Part shown: one piece after another, positions 47,618-60,500 of the stretch
How the letters are laid out: every line of letters begins with the position of its first letter
How positions within the stretch are numbered: the stretch's first letter is position 1
Assembly (NCBI GenBank): GCA_038093975.1
Contig: JBBPTG010000041.1
Location: forward strand, 1-64,000
DNA from: Chalciporus piperatus
Taxonomy: Eukaryota > Basidiomycota > Agaricomycetes > Boletales > Boletaceae
Length of the DNA: 64,000 nt
Reading direction: 5' to 3'
Made by a program: the position numbers and the translations under genes
The notes under the pieces: model-generated
Told to the model about the DNA's origin: nothing
The model's input: the letters and a program-made list of their open reading frames with translations, nothing else
Database searches by the model: none

Positions 47618-49710
47618 ATGACTGACATCGACACCGAAATGCGAAACATTACTTCTGACGACTCCGGTGAGCTCACTCATGGTTCAATCTATTTTAGTCA
47701 CTGAACTTGAACGTGATGATGCAGCGTCTGCCAATTGGACGTGGACCGACTGGGCCCGCCGTCGTTGGGAGGAAGCTGCTCCCGAATGGCAACGGTTCGC
47801 AGACAAATGGCGCAATGTTGAAGACGAGGCCCTCCGTCCACAATCCCGAGTTCTCGATCTTGTTCCTGACAGGCCGCCCGGCGTCGATACCACTAGTCTA
47901 TACATTCGCAAGTCCTATGAGGAGGGTGTGGAGCTGGTCCGGGATCGGGCCAAGAACATTTCCGACAAAGGTGTGATTTTCACGGGCCAACCTGGAACAG
48001 GTACGACATTCCAACCCTATTTCTGCTCATCCCGTCTGAGCCTTGTTTGTAGGCAAGACTGTCTCCTGCAGGCGAAGGAAGTCGTCCTGTTTCATGCACC
48101 TGGCGAGGACTCCCTGCTCTTCTATGATGACAAGGTCTACTCAGCCCCAAGAAACACAAGTTCTGCTGCCCTTCCCACACCCAAACCGTCTCCCAGTTCA
48201 ACTTCACGTCTAGTCATTTGGTCGCTCTTCGACATTGGTACGGATGAACTACACCCAATTCTTGCGACTGCCCCTCATCAGTGTTTCGTGGTTCAGGCTC
48301 CACCTCCGAATGAGAAGTGGTACAAGCACTGGCGGAAGGAGCGAGACCCTACTTTCACTGGGTTCCCGACATGGACCCCTGAGGAGCTCGCAGCCTGGTA
48401 AGGCATTATGTGATAGCGAATCTTCATATCTGATGTATTCGCAATGCAGTGCAACGCTTGATAGCAGGGTTTTAGAGTTCAAGGAGCGCTTGAAAGTTGT
48501 GGTGGAGCACTGGCCTGACATTCCACAGTCGGAAGCATGGGCCTGCCCCGGTGTCTTTGAGTTTCTCAAAGCAATCCACCAGGATGCACTCGGATCAGCC
48601 GAACAGGCTTTCGACATCCTCTTGGATGCTCTGATCACGCACTTCGGACCATTCCTCGCGATGTATTCGCTGCAATGCGTAACTTCACAACACAAGAGCA
48701 GTACCACCTGAACGCACTCTGGATTGGATCGAAGGAGATGACCGAGCTTGTACGGGAGCTATCTGCCAGATGGCAGTTCCCACACACGAACAGCTCCCAC
48801 CGCATCATCGCTCTCGATTGCAGCGGGGTCGGGGTTGCGACGACATGGAAAAACAAGTTCAAGTCTAACCACATCGCCAAGCGGTTCTCAGACCGACTCG
48901 TCACCGAGATAGAGTGCCGAACGCACCAGTCAATTGCAGACTTCTCCTCTGTGCCCGAGGCCCAAGGCATTGCCGGACACCTCTTTGAGCCATTTGTTCA
49001 CCGTGCGATTGCAACAGTCACTGGTGATGCCAGTGCCATCTCAGGCTGGTGGTCCCTCAGAGAGATGAACTTGCAGGAATGTTGTAATCCCAGGTCCTTC
49101 AGGTTTGCTGCTGATGCCTGTGGTGAGATGGTTCCTGGATTTTCGAAAACGGAACGAACACAGGTTTTCTTTGACTCTATGAACCTTCCTGAAAATCTCT
49201 CGACCGACGAGTGTTACATTGCTAGGGTTTCCAGTCTACCCTTCTTCGACTCTTTTGTCGTCGACGTCGACTTCTCTGAATGGTCTGCAGATCTGTGGCT
49301 CCTTCAAATGAACATGAATATTGAGCGTGGAGGTTCCGCGAGTGGTTATGAGGTGGTTCACAAGATCGTGAAGAAAGTCAGGGAGCTGCTCGGAAAGGGA
49401 AGTTATTCGAGTGTGCCCCCACCAGCGAAGAGGTTGAGGGCGTTGGACGAGGAACCGTGGGTGGGCGTACACTACGTCTTGGTCCGTCCCGATGGCGAAG
49501 GGCGTTCGACGTGGAAGCTGCCTGAACTTGAAGTAAGTGATAAGACTTTCACAAAGGATGACCTTCGAAACAGTGGTTTCGTCCTGAACATTCCTGTAGT
49601 ACGTGGCTTTTTCGTTTTTCTCTTGTTGTCAGTGCTGAATGATGCTTCGTCAGTCCGAAGACCTTTCCGTGGTTTCGGCTGGCGAAAGTGACGAAAGGGA
49701 CGAAAGTTGA
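47618..49710 (+). pseudogene. RHS/Crinkler-like P-loop NTPase, copy 2 (broken)
   Basis: Same start (MTDIDTEMRN) and exon plan as copy 1. Compared with copy 1 it has a 25-base deletion just after the Walker A codons, which breaks the frame of the spliced form. Reading through the second intron restores an open frame but gives GQPGTGTT without the Walker Lys. A one-base loss near 48646 (HFGP region) breaks the C-terminal half; the rest continues in the next frame to FFDSFVVDVD and LWLLQMN and a C-terminal exon ending at 49710. Probably not functional. Confidence 0.75.
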
Positions 49711-49974
49711 AGCCGTGTTGGCACGACATCAGGCATCGTTTTGATTGTGAGTAGTGTATATAAAATCTTTTGCCTCGTATTGTGAAGATCGCTCGACCAT
49801 GGATAGTACTTGATAGCACAATGCAAAGAACTCGACCCTTGCCCCGTCCGCGTCTCGCCGAGGCGGATAGCATTTGTCGGAGACTAAAACACAGAGCGAA
49901 AATTGTAATGACATAGTACATGCACGCATCAGTACACCAGCGATGCTCACAATCCGAGGTAAATTATACCATGA

Positions 49975-52091
49975 TTATACACGAACCCTTTCGCCAGCCG
50001 AAAAAAGCTTGGAAAGGTCGGGGGTCTGATGAAGCACCATTCAGCATTGAAACCAGAGAAAGACAAAGAAGCCACGGCGTACCAGAGGAATGTCCAGGAC
50101 GAAACCAAGGCCTCGATGGTCATTCTCAGTGAAAGCTTCCTCCCAACCTATAGGAAGCTTCCACGTCGAGCGGCCTTCGCCACGAGGCCGGACCAAGACG
50201 TAATGTACGTGGACCAACGGCACCACGTCCGACAGATCCATGTCTGACCGTGATAGTTCCACGCCCGCCTTCTTCGACTTCCTCGCTGGTGAGGCAGCAT
50301 TTCTGAGCAGCTCCTTAATTCTCCGCATGATCTTGTGGACCACCACATAGCCCCTTGCTGAGCCTCTATGGTCAGAACTCGTGGTCATTTGAAGGATCCA
50401 CAGATGTGCAGACCGGGCGGAGAAATCGAGGTTGACGACGAAAGAGTCGAAGAAAGGGAGATTGGACACGCTAGCGACGTAGTACATGTCGTTCGAGAGA
50501 TTGTGAGGAATGTTCACCGAGTCAAAGACATCCTGTGTTCGCCGGACGTTTGGGAAACCGGAGACTGCCACAGGATCGTCGGGGAGCACAAAAATTGGGG
50601 AGTCAAGGTTGTCACGTATCTCCAGGTTCATCTGTTTAAGGGTCCAATGGCTGTCACCGCGTCTAAAGGGCCATAGGCCACAGGCACCACTCCGTCCTTC
50701 TGCAATGAGACGGTGAACAAATGGTTCGAAGAGTTGTCCTGCAAGGGTTTTGGCCTGGGGCACAGAGGAGAAGTATGAAAACAACCCGCGCACTTCGTTG
50801 GCAAAGTTAGCGTGGAGGTTATCTGAGACCCGCCTGGCGATGTAGTCAGATTTGAACTCGATTTTCCACGTCGTGTCGACCCCGACCCCACTGGGATAGA
50901 GAGCAATGACACAGTGGGAGGTGGTCGTGTTTGGGAAGTGTTTTCCGGCATTTAGCTCCCGTACAATCTCCCGCAGCGGCTCCGGTCCAATGAAAAGTGC
51001 ACTTTCGTGACGGTCCTCTTGTGTTTCGAAATTATACATCGCCGAGAATACCTCTCTGGGTATGGGACCATAGTGAGCGATGAGAGCATCGAAGAGAATG
51101 TCAAAAGCCTGTTCGGCTGATCCGAGCGCGTCCTGCCCATGGGTTGCCTTGAGAAAGCCAAAGAGACCAGGGTAGGCCATTGCTTCCGACTGTGGAATCA
51201 CTGGCCAGCTCTCCACCACAGCTTTCAAGCGCTCCTTGAGCTCTAAAAGCCTGCTATCGAGCGTTGCGCTGCATTGCGAACACATCAGATGTGGAGAATC
51301 CTGCTATCACATAATGCCTTACCAGGCTGCGAGCTCCTCAGGGGTCCATGCCGGGAACCCAGTCAAAGTAGGGCTTCGCTCCTTTTGCCATGTTTTATAT
51401 CGGGTCTCGTTTGGGGATGTGGTCTGGATCGGGAAACACGGAGGAGCAGTCAAAGAATGCGCAGGTTCTTCTTTCCGACTCAGGTCGAAAAGCGACCAAA
51501 TGGATGGATAAGTTGAATTGACAGGCGGTATGGGAAGGGAAGTAGTACCTTCTGCTCTTGGGGCAATGTAGACTTTGTCGTGGTAGAAAAGCAGAAAATC
51601 CGGCTCATGTACGTGGAAGAGGACGACTTGCTTCGCCTGCAGGAGACGGATGAGGAGAAACCATATGAACACAGTTTTACCTGCAAACAGCCTGAGGGGT
51701 CAGACAAGACGAGCAGAAATAAGTTGAAAATGTCCATACCCGTTCCAGGCTGTCCGGTGAAGATCACTCCTGTCGCTCCTACGCTAGGCTTGACCGTGGC
51801 CCGATCCCAGACCAGCTTTACACCCTCCTCATAGCACTCACGAACGTATATACGGTCAATAGGGATGTTTTGCAGCTTTTCGGGACCAAGATCGAGAACT
51901 GGGGGTTCCGGATGGAGGGCTTCTGCTTCAACACTACGCCACTTGTTTGCAAACTGTTGCCATTCGGGAGGAGCTTCCACCCAACGACTGCGGCCGTAGT
52001 TGGACCACGTCCAATTGGCAGACACTGCACCATCACGGTCAATGACTAAAACAGACTGAACTATAAGTAGCAAGCTCACTGGAGGTGTCAA
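49975..52091 (-). CDS. RHS/Crinkler-like P-loop NTPase, copy 3 (start unclear)
   Basis: The minus strand carries the full body of the protein: ANWTWSNYGRSRW, a Walker A GQPGTGKT across intron 2, FLLIRLLQAKQVVLFH, and after intron 3 CATLDSRLLELKERLK. The C-terminal block FFDSFVVNLD with HLWILQMT is followed by a last exon TPDLSKLFSAGERVRV ending at 49975. The first short intron (34 nt, gtgagc...tttag) is kept. The exon before it is much shorter than in copies 1 and 2 and has no usable ATG that I can see. It is tail to tail with copy 2 and divergent from HSP60. Confidence 0.68.
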
Positions 52092-52200
52092 CTCTGAGAG
52101 GGATTATCGATTATCTTCCACGTCTGCCAGCTGACTCGACCATTCACAACTATACGCGTAGGGTACTACTACCCCTGTCTTGTTTTCGCTCGCCTAATGT

Positions 52201-52230
52201 GACTGTGACATGTGTTACTGTGACACGTGA
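52201..52230 (+). promoter_or_regulatory. Direct repeat and CACGTG box upstream of HSP60
   Basis: actgtgacatgtg is followed by actgtgacacgtg, the second containing a perfect CACGTG E-box (52224-52229), about 90 bases before the HSP60 ATG. CACGTG binds bHLH factors in fungi. It could also serve the divergent RHS-like gene. Role inferred from position only. Confidence 0.35.
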
Positions 52231-52316
52231 CATGATTTTTCAAGTTTTTATTGCTCGCGTCTCCGTTTTATTCTTAAGACTCTCTCCTCTTTCTTCTTCC
52301 TTCTCATTCACAAACC

Positions 52317-54271
52317 ATGCACGCCATCTCCTCCTCCTCGTCCCGCGCAGCACGCAGAGCAGCTGCAAAGGTTGCAAAGCCCATCCTCGCTCGCGGTGCG
52401 CACAAGGAGATTAAGTTCTCCAATGACGGGCGGGCAAGCATACTGAAGGGTGTTGACGTTCTCGCCAACGCTGTCAGCGTCACTCTTGGTCCAAAGGGTG
52501 AGCCAGACATATGCACCTCCTTGGCCAAGTCACTGACCTCGTCATAGGTCGTAACGTCATCATTGAGCAGTCATTTGGTGGTCCCAAGATCACCAAGGGT
52601 AAGTCCACCATTCGCAATCCGTCTTTCCATCGTGTTTTGACGCGTATGTTTCACAGACGGTGTCACTGTTGCCAAGTCCATCACCCTCAAGGACAAGTTT
52701 GAGAACCTCGGCGCGCGGTAAGTCTCGCTTGTCGTTACCCCATGTTTACAAGTTCTCACCACGCTTCATAAAGTCTTGTCCAAGACGTTGCACAGAAGAC
52801 GAACGAGATTGCTGGTGACGGTACTACTACCGCAACTGTTCTTGCACGTGCCATCTACTCGGAGGGTGTTAAGAACGTCGCTGCTGGTTGCAATCCTATG
52901 GACCTCCGTAGAGGCTCTCAAGCTGCCGTTGACCGTGTCGTGGAGTTCTTGGCCGCTAACTCCAAGACGGTCACAACGACGGCTGAGATCGCCCAGGTTG
53001 CAACCATCTCCGCCAACGGTGACACGCACATTGGCAACCTGATTGCTCAGGCAATGGAGAAGGTCGGCAAGGAGGGTGTCATCACTGTCAAGGAGGGTCG
53101 TACAATCGAAGATGAGATTGAAATCACGGAGGGCATGCGTTTCGACCGTGGTTTCATCAGCCCTTACTTCATTACGGACATCAAGACCCAAAAGGTCGAG
53201 TTCGAGAAGCCTCTCATTCTCTTGAGTGAGAAGAAGATCTCGCTCCTTCAAGATATCCTTCCTTCCTTGGAGGCTGCTGCTCAATCTCGTCGTCCTCTCG
53301 TTATCATTGCCGAGGACATTGACGGCGAGGCGCTTGCCGCTTGCATCCTCAACAAGCTCCGTGGTCAACTCCAGGTTGCCGCCGTCAAGGCACCTGGCTT
53401 TGGTGACAACCGCAAGTCCATCCTCGGTGACCTTGCTATCCTCACAGGCGGTACCGTCTTCACCGACGAGCTGGACATCAAGCTTGAGAAAGCTACTCCT
53501 GATCTCCTCGGCTCTACCGGCTCAATCACCATCACCAAGGATGACACCATCGTCCTCAACGGTGAGGGCTCGAAGGACGCCATCCAAGCCCGTTGCGAAC
53601 AGATCCGTGCTCTTCTCGCTGACCCCACGACGAGCGAGTTCGACAAGACCAAGCTGCAGGAGCGTTTGGCCAAGTTGAGTGGTGGTGTTGCTGTCATCAA
53701 GGTCGGTGGTAGCAGCGAGGTCGAGGTCGGTGAGAAGAAGGACAGATACGATGATGCTCTCAACGCAACTCGTGCTGCCGTCGAGGAGGGTATCCTCCCT
53801 GGTGGTGGTGTCGCTCTCCTCAAGGCATCGCTTGCTCTTGCGACCAACTCCCCTGGATCAACCAACCCCCCCTCTCACCCTGATGCCAAGGTCGTCCCCA
53901 CGAGCAACTTTGACCAGGACCTTGGTGTCAACATCATCCGCCGGGCACTCACCCACCCTGCTCGCACGATCTTGTCCAATGCTGGCGAAGAGTCCGCTGT
54001 CATCGTTGGCACTCTGTTGAACCAGTACGGTAACGCCGAGAACTTCTCCATGGGCTACGACGCCAGCAAAGGCGAGTACGTCGACATGATTAAGGCAGGT
54101 ATCGTCGACCCTCTCAAGGTCGTCCGCACGGCACTCGTTGACGCTGCCGGTGTCGCGAGCTTGCTCACGACGAGCGAGGCATGCGTCGTTGAAGCTGAGG
54201 AGGAGAAGCCTGCAGGAGGCATGCCAGGCATGGGTGGTATGGGAGGAATGGGCGGAATGGGAGGCTTCTAA
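52317..54271 (+). CDS. HSP60: Mitochondrial chaperonin HSP60 (GroEL type)
   Basis: Four exons (52317-52497, 52548-52598, 52657-52717, 52774-54271) encode 596 aa, a normal length. The first ~25 residues ([14 protein letters not shown]) are a basic, Ser/Ala-rich mitochondrial targeting sequence. GroEL hallmarks follow: [23 protein letters not shown], the ATP site [23 protein letters not shown] ([12 protein letters not shown]), [28 protein letters not shown], and the flexible tail [18 protein letters not shown]. It folds imported proteins in the matrix as a double ring with HSP10. Codon use is strongly biased, as expected for a highly expressed gene. No defect. Confidence 0.98.
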
Positions 54272-54655
54272 GCGCACGCATCATAGAACATGCTTGGATC
54301 TACCCCTCCCGTCCGTTGGTCGCATTCATTTGGATTATGAAGGGCAAAAGTATCATGACTTGACACCTTACCATTATTGACTTATTGCATTCATGACTAC
54401 CAGTCTCCCACCTCGCGTCGCATTGCTAGCATCACGTACTATCTACACATTCGAATAGTGTCTTTTTCAGTTTTTACTCGTAGTCAATGGCATCACCTCT
54501 CACATTTTGGCGTTGGTTTTTGACGGTTGACGTTGGCGATATTGATGCTATGAAGCTATCCAATGAACGCGGGGCCGAGATGGACCCGAGTAGGCATAAG
54601 ATTGGTCCAACCAAATCGCCTGATGCCTAACCCTCAAACTCCCACTCGCATTAGT

Positions 54656-56086
54656 ATGGCCACCGTCGACATAAAACAGCAAAAACGCAAGAAATTCGAA
54701 GACGTCTTCGTTCGTATCCGTCATGAGTTGATCGAACACATGAAGGGGGAGAACATGCCCGCAGAGGCTGTCGAATGGTTTCGTCGCGTGCGTTCCCTCT
54801 GATGACCACTTGGATGCGCGATAAGACCCCTCGTGTTGACACCCCGTCGTAGAACCTCGACTATAATGTCCCCGGAGGAAAACTTAACCGAGGGATGTCG
54901 GTCGTGGATTCGGTGGAGATCTTGAGAGGGAGGGCGTTGTCTGATGATGAGTACTTCAAGGCTGCTCTTCTTGGATGGTGTATCGAACTCGTCAGTGCCC
55001 ATCTTCGTTCTCTGTGCTTGGACTCACTCCATCCCCATCGTTCGTGTACGATCGATGACCCATGATATCTGGTACCCGGCCATCTATCAATGCCATCTGG
55101 ACAATGGATGTGGGCGACATAGCTACAAGCGTTCTTCCTCGTCTCGGACGACATGATGGATCAATCGATCACTCGACGTGGTCAACCATGCTGGTACAAA
55201 CTCGAGGGCGTCAGCAATATCGCCATCAACGATTCGTTCATCCTCGAAGGGGCGATTTATTATCTCCTCAAAAAACACTTCCGTTCGGAAAGTTATTACG
55301 TGCATTTGTTGGAACTCTTTCACGACGTGCGTTTCTTTTTCCTCTCTTCTGCTTCCACGATGCTATACGATCAAGGCCCGGCGTTGACGTACTCCCGCAT
55401 ACGTAGACGTCCTACCAGACTGAGATGGGCCAACTGGTCGATCTGATCACAGCCTCTGAAGATCACGTCGATCTCACGAAATTCTCCCGCGACAAGTAAC
55501 GTACCCTTCTAAATCCAACTGATCGACATCTCATCTCACCGCCACTACCAGACACACCTTCATCGTCCAATACAAGACTGCCTACTACTCCTTCTACCTC
55601 TCCGTCGCGCTTGCCATGCGCATCTGCGGTATCCCCGAATCGTACACCCTCAACGGTCAATCTATCGCCCCATACGATGTCGCACTCTCCATCCTCATTC
55701 CTCTCGGTGTATATTTCCAAGTTCAAGACGATTTCCTCGATTACGCCGGTACGCCCGAACAGATCGGCAAGATCGGCACGGACATCGTCGATAACAAATG
55801 TTCGTGGTGTATCATCAAGGCGTTCGAGGCCGCAACGGAAGAGCAGCGTAAAGTCCTCAACGAGAACTATGGTCAAAAGAATGCGGAGAAGGAAGCGGCT
55901 GTCAAGGCCGTCTATGAGGAGATCGGATTGAGGGAGGAGTATAGAGCGTATGAAGAGAGAGCAAAAAAGGAGCTCGATGGGTTGATTGCAAACATACCGG
56001 AACCGGAGGCGGCGGTGGATGGGGGGTACTTGAAGAGGGGGGTTTTCACGAGCTTCTTGAACAAGATCTACAAGAGAACAAAGTAA
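54656..56086 (+). CDS. ERG20: Farnesyl diphosphate synthase
   Basis: Five exons (54656-54787, 54853-54990, 55123-55326, 55407-55495, 55552-56086) give 365 aa. The first Asp-rich motif is in [15 protein letters not shown] and the second in [41 protein letters not shown] and the C-terminal KIYKRTK are typical of Erg20 rather than GGPP synthase. It condenses DMAPP and IPP to farnesyl diphosphate for sterols, ubiquinone, dolichol and prenylation. An in-frame ATG exists at 54620 but the family starts near 54656. A weak CCAAT (gtccaaccaaatc, near 54605) lies upstream. The gene lies head to tail with HSP60, about 385 bases apart. Confidence 0.96.
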
Positions 56087-56479
56087 GATGTAATAGTTGT
56101 GCGTTTTTTGGTCGGCACAATCGGGATATGCGGGCTCGTTCATGCATGTTTCAAAGCGTGTTTATGATGACAGCGGCGGGGAGGATCGGTAAGACTAGTA
56201 GTCGCCGGGGACAACACCCTGATATTCTCTCTGTGTTGATGCAGGAAGAAGATACTGACGGGACCTAATTAGCGTTCAGAGGGAGTTCAAACAGAACAAC
56301 ATCAACTATGCAAACCTTTTCCCGCGAGCCCATTCTAGAGGAGTCGATCGCGGACATTACCGTCGTCGTCAAACTTAGCGTATTCAAGTTCCAGGAGGTC
56401 GGACAGTGTTCTGATTTCTTGCTCTGGAACCGAGGGGGAAAACTAAATAGATATGTACCTTTTGATCAATTCCCCATGA

Positions 56480-56830
56480 ACAAGTTCCTGGGGTTGGGAT
56501 TGGGGTACAGGTTGGGTTGGATCAGGGTCTTGGATCGAGAAGGCTAAGAGGGCGAGAGAGGAGACGGTGGGTTGGCATCTAGATCCGTTCGTGCGGGTGG
56601 CTAGACGATGAAACAAGGATAAGCACCAAGACGAGGACGAACAGACGTAGTAGTAGACTTACGGATCGTGCCGTTTGCGCCCTGCATTCGTGATTTTAGA
56701 GATCAGGGAATGTTGGAACTCCAGGGTCTTTTTTCCTGTTTCTGCCCACCGTGCGATGTTGTGAGTAGGAGGAAATGAGTAGAAGAGGATGATGTTGATG
56801 GACTTCAAGGATACAGTCCTCAGACTCCAG
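56480..56830 (-). pseudogene. Grn1/GNL3-type GTPase, 5' fragment (copy 6)
   Basis: It matches the 5' part of copy 2: the KKDPGVP-type segment, the intron with catcgtctag, and the region before it. Here the first intron seen in copy 2 (about 100 nt after gaaaca) is missing: gcagaaacag is followed at once by gaaaaaagaccctgg. The next intron is kept, so it is not a simple cDNA copy. Confidence 0.65.
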
Positions 56831-56849
56831 GCTTCGCAAAACATTAGAT

Positions 56850-57258
56850 TTGGAGACATATCTGCATTAAAACTACGGGGGGCTCGCCCCTCGTAGGATT
56901 TCTTTTGTTTGCCTGTCCTCGGGTCTTCAATACCAACAATTGCGACCTACCTTTCTCCAAGAGAAAATCCTTCGAAACGAATAACACCAACGTCCACAGC
57001 AATTCATTACCCCTCTCGATCACTGTCTTGCCGAGGACTCCTCGTAGCTTCGCCTCCCCCTCCTCGCTCAAAACATCATCCCTCCACAATTCGGTAGAAA
57101 CTGTGACCGTCTCGTGTGGCTGGACGGCTCCTTTGCGAGCGAATAGAACCGCATCTTCGTGCCCGGTCCCATTGCACTGACGACGTGCAGAATAGGAAAA
57201 GGGCATGCATCTGGTTTGATAGCAACAGAATTCAGAAAGTGAGTGCTCATTTCCAGAC
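56850..57258 (-). pseudogene. Unidentified gene, 3' part, interrupted by the copia element
   Basis: Removing the element and one copy of its 5-bp duplication gives a frame that runs across the site: IRFSFKLSGNEHSLSEF on to ARKGAVQPHETVTVSTELW, GVLGKTVIERGNELLWTLV and FVSKDFLLEKG. The 5' part is at 62310-62640. A further exon may lie near 56330-56460 (VPEQEIRTLSDLLELEYAKF before a stop). I do not recognise the protein. The insertion must disrupt it unless the element is spliced out. Confidence 0.5.
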
Positions 57259-57499
57259 TTTCGTAGAACGAGGATAGAAATAGTGAGCGCAGTGGTGACC
57301 TTACAACACACGAGAGCGAGCCCTTCGATGAGGGCCGGGGACGAGTGTGATATTATTAATCCCCTGATACAGGTCGAGATTATATATACAGTGAATTGCG
57401 AATCCATGGAGTCAGATTTATCATCCTCCCTCGGCATCATATATGGCCGAGCGTAGCTTGTATCTGTTTACCCTACTACGCAACAGTCGTAGTTCGACA
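57259..57499 (-). repeat. Copia 3' LTR
   Basis: Identical to the 5' LTR over 241 bp. The polypurine tract lies immediately inside (57500-57508 on the plus strand reads ctccccctc). Confidence 0.95.
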
Positions 57500-57506
57500 C
57501 TCCCCC

Positions 57507-60500
57507 TCAAGCTGAGCGGAGGCCGAGACCATTGCAATGATATGCGTGTTTTTGACGCGGTAGGGCTTTTGTGAGGATGTCTGCTGTCATTTCGTTTGTT
57601 GGGCAGTATACGAGAGTTAACCAACCGAGACGGATCGATCCTCGCATATGGAGGTTTTTAAGATCGAAGTATTTTGCTCGTTTGTGGAACTGAGCATTCG
57701 TTACAATGGCAATGGCAGACTTATTGTCGCCATATAAGATGGTTGCCTTTTTCGGCTCATAACCTATCTCATGATAGAGATTTCGCAGCCAAATAATATC
57801 TTTTTCGGCGCGTGCCATTGAATGGAATTCAGCTTCAGCAGTCGATAGTGTAGGAGATAACTCCTTCTTTGAGCTCCAAGTTATCGCACCCCCATTTAGG
57901 ACAAATACGTTACCGCTTGTTGATGTCAAGTCGTGATTGCTCGCGAAACTTGCATCTGCATATCCATAGAACTCCCCTTTCGTATCGCCTCTTGTGTAAG
58001 TAATACCCTTATCCCTTGTTCCCTTAAGATAGCGTAGGACACGCTTAGCTGCTGTCCAATGTGCCATATCGGGATTATGATTGAAGGAACAGAGCTTGTT
58101 TACGGCGTACGCAATATCGGGACGAGTTCCGATTGCGGCGTACATTAAAGATCCCGTGAGCGATGCGTAGTTCCCATATGTGGGTTGATGCTCAATGTTT
58201 GATTGACAAGGCTGAAGTTTCTGGTTCGGATCGAGTGGGGTAGTTACTGAGTTACAGTCTCGCATTTGATACTTGTCCAATAGGCTCTCAATATATTGAG
58301 TTTGCCGTATGGTCAATGTACCCCGTTCTCGATCGCACGTGAATTCTAAGCCCACGAGCTTATTTGGCTCACCTAAGTCGGTTATATCGAATAGCCCATT
58401 TAGCTCGTTTTTCAATTTGACCATTCCTTGTTTACTATTCGAGAACAGGAGGAGGTCATCAACCCATACTGTTATGATTTCGATGGAATTTCCATTGCGC
58501 CGTATGTAGACGCAGGCGTCGGTGAGGAGACGATTAAAATTTATCCCACCAAGCTTGTTATCAAGCTCTTCATTCCATTCCCGGCCGGACTGTTTTAGTC
58601 CATACAGGGTCTTGATTAGGCGGCATAGCCGAGACGTACCGTCATCGTAGCCATGGGGTTGATCCATATAGATTTCTTCTTTGAGCTTACCATTCAGGTA
58701 CGCCCCTTTTACATCCATCTGTTGGATTTCCCAATTTTCGGCTACAGCTAGTGCAAGAATTGCACGAATCGTCTCGAGGCGAACCACTGGTGAGAATGTC
58801 TCGTTATAATCCATGCCAGGGATCTGAGTAAATCCTCTGGCCACCAGACGAGCCTTATATTTTTGTAGGTTTCCATCTTTATCAAATTTTTTAACGAAAA
58901 CCCACTTGTTCGTGATGGGCTTTCGATCCTCAGGAGGATCTACTAATTCCCATGTTCCCATTCGTCGCAGTGTCTCGAGCTCGGTCTGAATGGCATTTTC
59001 CCATTCGGGCCACTCTGGTGAGTTTTTAGCCTCTTCGAGCGATTTTGGATCTCTGTCGCTGATATTGGTTTCGCTAAACGCAATGTATGCAGCGGCAGCG
59101 GCAGCGGCTGTCGACGTGGATTTTTCACGTTCGGGGTCAGGTTCATTAGATTCGTCATCGTCAATGTGGGACAATTCAGGTACATCATCTTCGTCCTGTA
59201 CGTCTTCCACGGTAACAGTATGACGTTTCTCTTCTTTGTCAGTCTTGTCATTATTGACTCGTGTACTGACAGGTACGTTGGACGATTCAGGCGGTAAGTC
59301 CGTTATCTCGTCCATTTGACTAGTAGATTCTTTGTCTTTATCTTGATCTTTCATCAAGTCATTTGTTTGCTGATTCGAGTCAGGCATATTTGTTTTCGGA
59401 CGTTTACTGACGCTCATTTCAGCATCTGTGTTATCCGAATCAAGTTGTCGCTTTAGGCTATTTGACGGGACCATCCGTTCGAGCGGATTTGGTCTGGTCT
59501 TAATGCCGTTCTCCCCCTCAGATCGTTGTTCGATTGAAGGTGGTGGTACAGCAAATGGCCATCTATATTCACGACTAACCTTTATTGTTTGTTTGGCAGC
59601 ATCATAGTACCGGACCGCTTTCGGGCCGTCATCGTATCCGACAAAGGTAAATTGATGTGCCTTTACATCTAGTTTGGACGGGTTTAACGTTTGGTCTAGT
59701 ATCCAAACAGGATGTCCAAACTCTTGAATAGAAGAGATGTCAGGACGTATGCCTGTCCATCGTTCGTGCGGCGTCGAGTCTGGTTTGGCTCGCGTGAAAG
59801 CACGATTTCGTAGGAAGGTGGCATGGGTCATTGCCTCAGGCCATAATTCATTCGGTACGTTACGAGCGAAAAGCATCGCACGTGATAGGTCAATAACCGT
59901 TTTATTCCAGCGTTCTGCCACACCATTTTGTTCGGGCGTGTACGGTGCAGTTGTCTGGATCTCTAGTCCTCGATCCAGGCACCAGGTACGTAAATCTTTG
60001 TTCACGTATTCGCGACCGTTATCAGCACGAATGGCCTTAGGGGTCATCGAATATTGGCGTTCAATATGCGCCAGATATTGTTTTACCTTTGTAGATGTTT
60101 CATCTTTGCTTTTCATGAAGCTAATCGCACAGTGTCTGGTAGCATCGTCAACAAACGACACATAATATCGATATCCCTGCAAGGAGGTAACTCGAGCAGG
60201 TCCCCAGACATCTGTGTGGGTGAGTTCACCAGGTTTTAGTTCGCGCGGAGTGCTCATTGTTGGCACCGGTCGGCGTTCGGTTTTCGCTTTTATGCAGGCT
60301 TCACATTCGAAGTCCTGCGGACTATCGTGTACGGAGAATCCGTCAACGAGATTCTTACCGTGTAAGGTACGTAGTCCAGAAATACCGATATGTCCTAGTT
60401 TACGATGCCATTCCTCCCATGTCCAGGATCGTTTTAGCTTTATCGCCACATTGGCTTCGGACGGAGGTAATATTCGTGCATCAAGAGGAAATAATCCGTT

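Noticed and set aside
53365..54277. Long antisense ORFs opposite HSP60
   Set aside because: They are shadows of strongly biased codon use in HSP60.
56700..56830. Processed (cDNA-derived) GTPase retrocopy
   Set aside because: One intron is missing but the next is kept, and there is no poly(A) tract, so reverse transcription of mature mRNA does not explain it.
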